From Thermoplasmata archaeon (lineage in GTDB: Archaea; Thermoplasmatota; Thermoplasmata; Thermoplasmatales; Thermoplasmataceae), in the NCBI GenBank assembly GCA_021806355.1, contig JAJZXT010000053.1, positions 1 through 8,747 on the forward strand: a DNA stretch of 8,747 nucleotides, in the 5' to 3' direction. Shown piece by piece: positions 5,859-8,747 of this stretch (within the stretch, counting starts at the first letter, position 1; each line of letters starts with the position of its first letter). A program made the position numbers and the translations under genes. The notes beneath the pieces were generated by a model that was not told the DNA's origin, searched no databases, and worked only from the letters and a program-made list of their open reading frames with translations.

Positions 5859-5871
5859 TTATTATATATTA
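5859..5871 (+). promoter_or_regulatory. TATA box of the HMG-CoA synthase operon
   Basis: TTATTATATATTA is centred about 27 bases before the ATG at 5892, the exact spacing expected when transcription starts at or next to the start codon. No Shine-Dalgarno sequence precedes this ATG. The operon mRNA is therefore probably leaderless. Confidence 0.55.
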
Positions 5872-5891
5872 TTTGTATCTTGGGAAAAACT

Positions 5892-6953
5892 ATGAAAAAA
5901 TCTGGTATTGTGAGTTACGGTTCTTACATACCCCGCTACAGAATAAAGCCGGACGAAATAGCGAGGGTATGGGGAGAAGACCCGGAAAACATAAAAAATG
6001 GAATCTATATCCTGAGCAAATCCGTTCCGTCTCCTGATGAGGATGTTGCTACCATTTCAGTAGAAGCCTCAAGGAATGCCATCAAGAGAGGAAAGATTAA
6101 CCCCAGTGATATTGGTGCGATTTATATTGGTTCTGAAAGCCACCCATATGCCGTTAAACCGACGGCAACAATTGTCAGTTCGGCAATAGGTGCCAATTTT
6201 CCCTTGTTTGCAGCAGATTATGAATTCGCCTGCAAAGCTGGAACAGCAGGAATCCAGAACGTGAAGGCAATGGTTGATTCAGGCATGATCAAGTATGGAA
6301 TGGCAATAGGTTCAGATACTTCCCAGGGAGCTCCAGGGGATGTTCTCGAATATTCGGCTTCTGCAGGAGGAACTGCCATGATTCTGGGAAATGAGAATGT
6401 TATTGCAGAAATAAACCACACACTTTCAGTAACGTCTGATACCCCAGACTTCTGGAGAAGGGAGGGAGAACCATATCCAACCCATGGGGAAAGGTTTACA
6501 GGAGAACCTGCATATTTCAAGCACACTATTTCCGCCTCAAGGATGATGATGGAAAGCGTTGGAATGAAACCCCAGGATTATGACTTTGCTGTGTTTCACC
6601 AGCCAAACGGAAAGTTTCCGACAAGGGCAGCGAAAATATTGGGTTTCACTGAAAAGCAATACAAGGATGGCTTGTTGACTCCTTTCATAGGGAATACGTA
6701 TTCAGGCTCAATGATGACAGGTCTCTCTGCCATTCTCGATATAGCAAAGCCAGGAGACAGGATCCTTGCAGTATCATTTGGCTCTGGAGCCGGATCTGAT
6801 GCCTTCGACCTGACTGTCACTGATGAAATTATGAAGATGGACAGGGAGTCCGCGCCAACAATAAAAAGAATGCTTGCAGATGTGACATGGCTGGATTATG
6901 CTTTATATGCTAAATTTAAAAAGAAAATAATTTTTGGTGATGCGATTGAGTAA
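5892..6953 (+). CDS. Hydroxymethylglutaryl-CoA synthase, archaeal type
   Basis: A 353-residue HMG-CoA synthase that condenses acetyl-CoA with acetoacetyl-CoA to HMG-CoA, the entry to the mevalonate route for archaeal isoprenoid lipids. The thiolase-fold catalytic triad is intact: Glu82 in GSESHPYAVKP, the nucleophile Cys114 in EFACKAGTAG, and His236 in FHQPNGKFP. Other landmarks are YGSYIPRYRI (9-18), EYSASAGGTAMILG (153-166) and GNTYSGSMM (267-275), then SFGSGAGSDAF (295-305). The start at 5892 begins MKKSGIVSYGSYIPRYRI as in family members and matches the TATA spacing; the frame remains open further upstream but into the promoter. The 3' end overlaps the thiolase-family gene. In methanogens this enzyme forms a complex with thiolase and DUF35 that channels acetoacetyl-CoA. 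Confidence 0.93.
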   Translation: MKKSGIVSYGSYIPRYRIKPDEIARVWGEDPENIKNGIYILSKSVPSPDEDVATISVEASRNAIKRGKINPSDIGAIYIGSESHPYAVKPTATIVSSAIGANFPLFAADYEFACKAGTAGIQNVKAMVDSGMIKYGMAIGSDTSQGAPGDVLEYSASAGGTAMILGNENVIAEINHTLSVTSDTPDFWRREGEPYPTHGERFTGEPAYFKHTISASRMMMESVGMKPQDYDFAVFHQPNGKFPTRAAKILGFTEKQYKDGLLTPFIGNTYSGSMMTGLSAILDIAKPGDRILAVSFGSGAGSDAFDLTVTDEIMKMDRESAPTIKRMLADVTWLDYALYAKFKKKIIFGDAIE

Positions 6954-8112
6954 TGACGTTTTTATATTAGGTACCGGAGAATCAAAATATGGAGAATTGT
7001 GGGATAGATCACTCAGGGAGATATCGGTTGAAGCTGGCCTGAATGCGATAGAGAGTTCAGGCATCAGGACGAAGGATCTTGACGCGATATACATGGGAAA
7101 CAGCCTTGCAGGAATGATCAGCGGACAGGAAAATATAGGGGCACTGATGTCCGATTATGCAGGCATCGCAGATGAGGATGTTCCGACTTTGAGGATAGAA
7201 GCATCTACCGCCTCAGGAGCAGCGGCAGTTCATCAGGCATTCCTATCCATAAAATCAGGAGAATATGATCTTGTGATGGTTGGTGGTGTCGAAAAGATGA
7301 CTGAACTTTATGGTACGGAAATGATTGATATCAGTTCCTCAATTCTTGACAGGGAATGGGAGGCATTCTTTGGCGGAACACCGGCAGCCATGGCTGCATT
7401 ATCTGCCAGAAAATACATGAAGGATTTTGGAGTTGGAAAGGATGTTTTGGCTGCCATTTCTGTCAATGACCACAAGAATGCGTCGATGAACCCGATAGCA
7501 CACTTCTCAAATATCATCTCACTGGATCAGGCAATGAATTCAACCCCGGTAGCAGAGCCCTTAAATCTCATGGATTGCGCTCCCCAGAGCGATGGCGCTT
7601 CCTGCATAATACTTGCATCTGAGTCCTACATGAAGAAAGAGGGAAAGGAAGGGGTGAAGATAGCAGGGAATGGAATATCCCAGGAATATTTTGCCCTTCA
7701 CAGCAGAGACTCCCTTTATTCCATGAAATCAACAGTAAGCGCATCAAGGAAGGCACTTGACAGAGCCGGAATATCCCTGGATGATGTCTCATTCGCCGAG
7801 GTCCACGACTCTTTCAGCATTTATGGGATAATGGCCCTTGAGGATATGGGCTTCGCCCCAAGGGGAAAAGCCAGGGATATTGTCCTCTCAGAAATTGGCC
7901 TGAATGGAAGAATTCCGATAAACCCGTCTGGCGGCCTGAAAGCAAAGGGATTCCCCTATGGCGCTACTGGTGTAGGCCAATTCGTGGAAGCCTATTTACA
8001 GTTGATGGGAAAGGCTGGCAAGAGACAGATCGCCGATCCAGAATATGCGTTATTGCATAGCGTTGCGGGAACAGGATCAACATCAATTGTCCATATCGTG
8101 GGAGGTGAATGA
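6940..8112 (+). CDS. Thiolase-family protein lacking catalytic Cys and GHP His
   Basis: A 390-residue protein of the archaeal SCP2-type thiolase family, normally acetoacetyl-CoA thiolase in the HMG-CoA synthase complex. Typical features are VFILGTGESKYGELWDRSLR near the N-terminus, VGGVEKMT (114-121), EWEAFFGGTPAA (139-150), HDSF (289-292) and NPSGGLKAKG (328-337). Unusually, where the family reads EA-x-CASG with the nucleophilic Cys, this protein reads EASTASG, Thr at 90 (codon 7207-7209). Where it reads GHPxGATG this protein reads GFPYGATG, Phe at 338 (codon 7951-7953). The HDxF His289 remains. It is full length with no frameshift, so it is maintained but probably not a normal thiolase; scaffold or aldolase-like roles are possible. 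The start may be ATG 6940 or TTG 6946; GGTGA at 6936-6940 is ideally spaced for the TTG. Confidence 0.88.
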   Translation: MRLSNDVFILGTGESKYGELWDRSLREISVEAGLNAIESSGIRTKDLDAIYMGNSLAGMISGQENIGALMSDYAGIADEDVPTLRIEASTASGAAAVHQAFLSIKSGEYDLVMVGGVEKMTELYGTEMIDISSSILDREWEAFFGGTPAAMAALSARKYMKDFGVGKDVLAAISVNDHKNASMNPIAHFSNIISLDQAMNSTPVAEPLNLMDCAPQSDGASCIILASESYMKKEGKEGVKIAGNGISQEYFALHSRDSLYSMKSTVSASRKALDRAGISLDDVSFAEVHDSFSIYGIMALEDMGFAPRGKARDIVLSEIGLNGRIPINPSGGLKAKGFPYGATGVGQFVEAYLQLMGKAGKRQIADPEYALLHSVAGTGSTSIVHIVGGE

Positions 8113-8113
8113 T

Positions 8114-8518
8114 ATGGGAGAACTTTCAAGAATGTGGAGAGAAACTGACCATAGATACCGCATGGTGGGAGAGAAATGTGGAAACTGCGGAAAGGTGTAT
8201 TTTCCACCAAGGGATATATGCCCAACATGTCATCGCGACTCTATTGGAAAAATGAATAATGTGGAAATGAGCGGAAACGGTGTTGTTGTATCCTTCACAA
8301 TTGTCCATGATGCACCTCCTGCTTTCAGCAGGCAGAGGCCTTACATTCTGGCCATAATTAAGCTTGATGATGGGCCAACGCTGACCGGCCAGATCGTTGA
8401 CACAACTCCATCGGAGATCGATATAGGAACCAGGGTAAGATCTGTATTCAGGAAAATATCAGAAGATGGCCACAGTGGTGTTATTCACTATGGATATAAA
8501 TTTGTGAAGGATCAATAG
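8114..8518 (+). CDS. DUF35 zinc-ribbon/OB-fold protein of the HMG-CoA synthase-thiolase complex
   Basis: A 134-residue DUF35 (Zn-ribbon OB-fold) protein. The rubredoxin-like zinc ribbon has Cys22, Cys25, Cys36 and Cys39 (KCGNCGKVYFPPRDICPTCH, 21-40). The OB-fold follows, with GNGVVVSFTIVHDAPPAF (about 54-71), PYILAIIKLDDGPTLTGQIVD (76-96), IGTRVRSVFRKI (102-113) and the end VIHYGYKF. In methanogens a homolog bridges thiolase and HMG-CoA synthase and forms a shared CoA-binding site, so this protein probably holds the two upstream gene products together. The ATG at 8114 is chosen because GGAGGTGA (8101-8108) lies 5 bases upstream; it starts one base after the thiolase stop, giving tight coupling. 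The frame is open further upstream inside the thiolase gene, but without a ribosome binding site. Confidence 0.92.
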   Translation: MGELSRMWRETDHRYRMVGEKCGNCGKVYFPPRDICPTCHRDSIGKMNNVEMSGNGVVVSFTIVHDAPPAFSRQRPYILAIIKLDDGPTLTGQIVDTTPSEIDIGTRVRSVFRKISEDGHSGVIHYGYKFVKDQ

Positions 8519-8526
8519 ATCCTTTT
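8507..8526. terminator. Hairpin spanning the DUF35 stop codon
   Basis: AAGGATC (8507-8513) and GATCCTT (8518-8524) are perfect 7-base arms around the loop AATA. The stop codon TAG lies in the loop and first base of the right arm, and four T residues end the structure (8523-8526). It lies between the convergent DUF35 and peroxiredoxin genes, so it may act as a two-way terminator or protect mRNA 3' ends. Confidence 0.45.
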
Positions 8527-8534
8527 CATTGATT

Positions 8535-8747
8535 TTACTCAACAAGTTTTAATTCTTTTATTTTTTCAAGGACTTCCACTGCGTGCCCGTTTGGCTTCAC
8601 CTTTGGATAAACAAATGCGATTTTTCCATCCCCGTCAATTATGTAAGTGATTCTTTTGGCCCCGAACATCCCCTTTGCTTTGTAACTCTCCGTTATTGAT
8701 TTCTTGTCATCCACAACCAGTGGAAAATTAAGGTTGTATTTCTCCTG
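8535..8747 (-). CDS. Peroxiredoxin, Bcp/AhpC-TSA type (C-terminal part)
   Basis: Only the last 70 residues are present; the gene continues beyond the right edge. The translation runs QEKYNLNFPLVVDDKKSI, then SYKAKGMFGAKRITYIIDGDGKIAFVYPKVKP and NGHAVEVLEKIKEL to a TAA. This matches the C-terminal half of thioredoxin-fold peroxiredoxins of the Bcp (PrxQ) type, which reduce hydrogen peroxide and organic hydroperoxides: the F-P-L-V-x-D strand, the R-x-T-Y/F-x-I-D-x-x-G-x-I strand turn and the final helix are recognisable. The N-terminal region with the peroxidatic cysteine lies outside the window, so activity cannot be judged. It is convergent with the DUF35 gene, with 16 bases between the stops. 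Confidence 0.85.
   Translation of the reverse strand, partial: QEKYNLNFPLVVDDKKSITESYKAKGMFGAKRITYIIDGDGKIAFVYPKVKPNGHAVEVLEKIKELKLVE

Noticed and set aside
5826..5891. Upstream extension of HMG-CoA synthase to 375 residues
   Set aside because: It covers the palindrome and TATA box; family proteins begin near MKKSGIVSYGSYIP and the TATA spacing fits ATG 5892.
8045..8113. Upstream extension of DUF35 into the thiolase gene
   Set aside because: No ribosome binding site, sequence unlike DUF35, and a strong GGAGGTGA directly precedes ATG 8114.
1..8747. Mobile element, CRISPR, defence or phage system
   Set aside because: No repeats-spacer array, transposase, integrase, nuclease or toxin-antitoxin sequence is seen; the gene content is housekeeping throughout.

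Overview
The window looks like a chromosomal segment of a euryarchaeon, most probably of the class Thermoplasmata (Thermoplasmatales or a relative). The support is archaeal-type ribosomal proteins P1/L12, P0/L10, L1 and L11, archaeal HMG-CoA synthase with a DUF35 partner, the archaeal pterin pyrophosphokinase MptE, a DUF373 membrane protein, TATA-box promoters, and several promoters placed so that transcripts should be leaderless or nearly so. The genus cannot be fixed from the sequence. There are no rRNA or tRNA genes, CRISPR arrays or insertion sequences, and all complete genes look intact.

Left part (1-2932). Positions 1-228 are AT-rich and hold two overlapping long perfect palindromes. 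On the minus strand follow L11 (2932-2459), a 136-base gap with an L1 promoter and a small hairpin next to the L1 ribosome binding site, then L1, L10 and L12, tightly packed. A 61-residue two-helix membrane protein begins 8 bases after L12 and seems to be the last gene of this ribosomal-stalk operon, which ends in an oligo-T tract.

Middle part (2933-5713). A 57-base intergenic region appears to drive L11 leftwards and a ComB-family (2-phosphosulfolactate phosphatase-like) gene rightwards. The ComB gene overlaps tail-to-tail with mptE by 6 bases. mptE is translationally coupled (ATGA overlap) to an upstream DUF373 membrane protein gene. Upstream of that lies a 71-residue winged-helix protein.

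Right part (5714-8747). A divergent regulatory region of 178 bases with two clear inverted repeats separates the winged-helix gene from a plus-strand operon: HMG-CoA synthase, thiolase-family protein, DUF35 zinc/OB-fold protein. This is the usual archaeal module that makes HMG-CoA for isoprenoid lipids. Here, however, the thiolase has lost both the nucleophilic cysteine (now Thr) and the histidine of the GHP motif (now Phe), while the HMG-CoA synthase keeps its Glu-Cys-His triad. That is the most notable observation in the window. A hairpin spans the DUF35 stop codon, and the window ends inside a convergent minus-strand peroxiredoxin gene of which only the C-terminal 70 residues are present.
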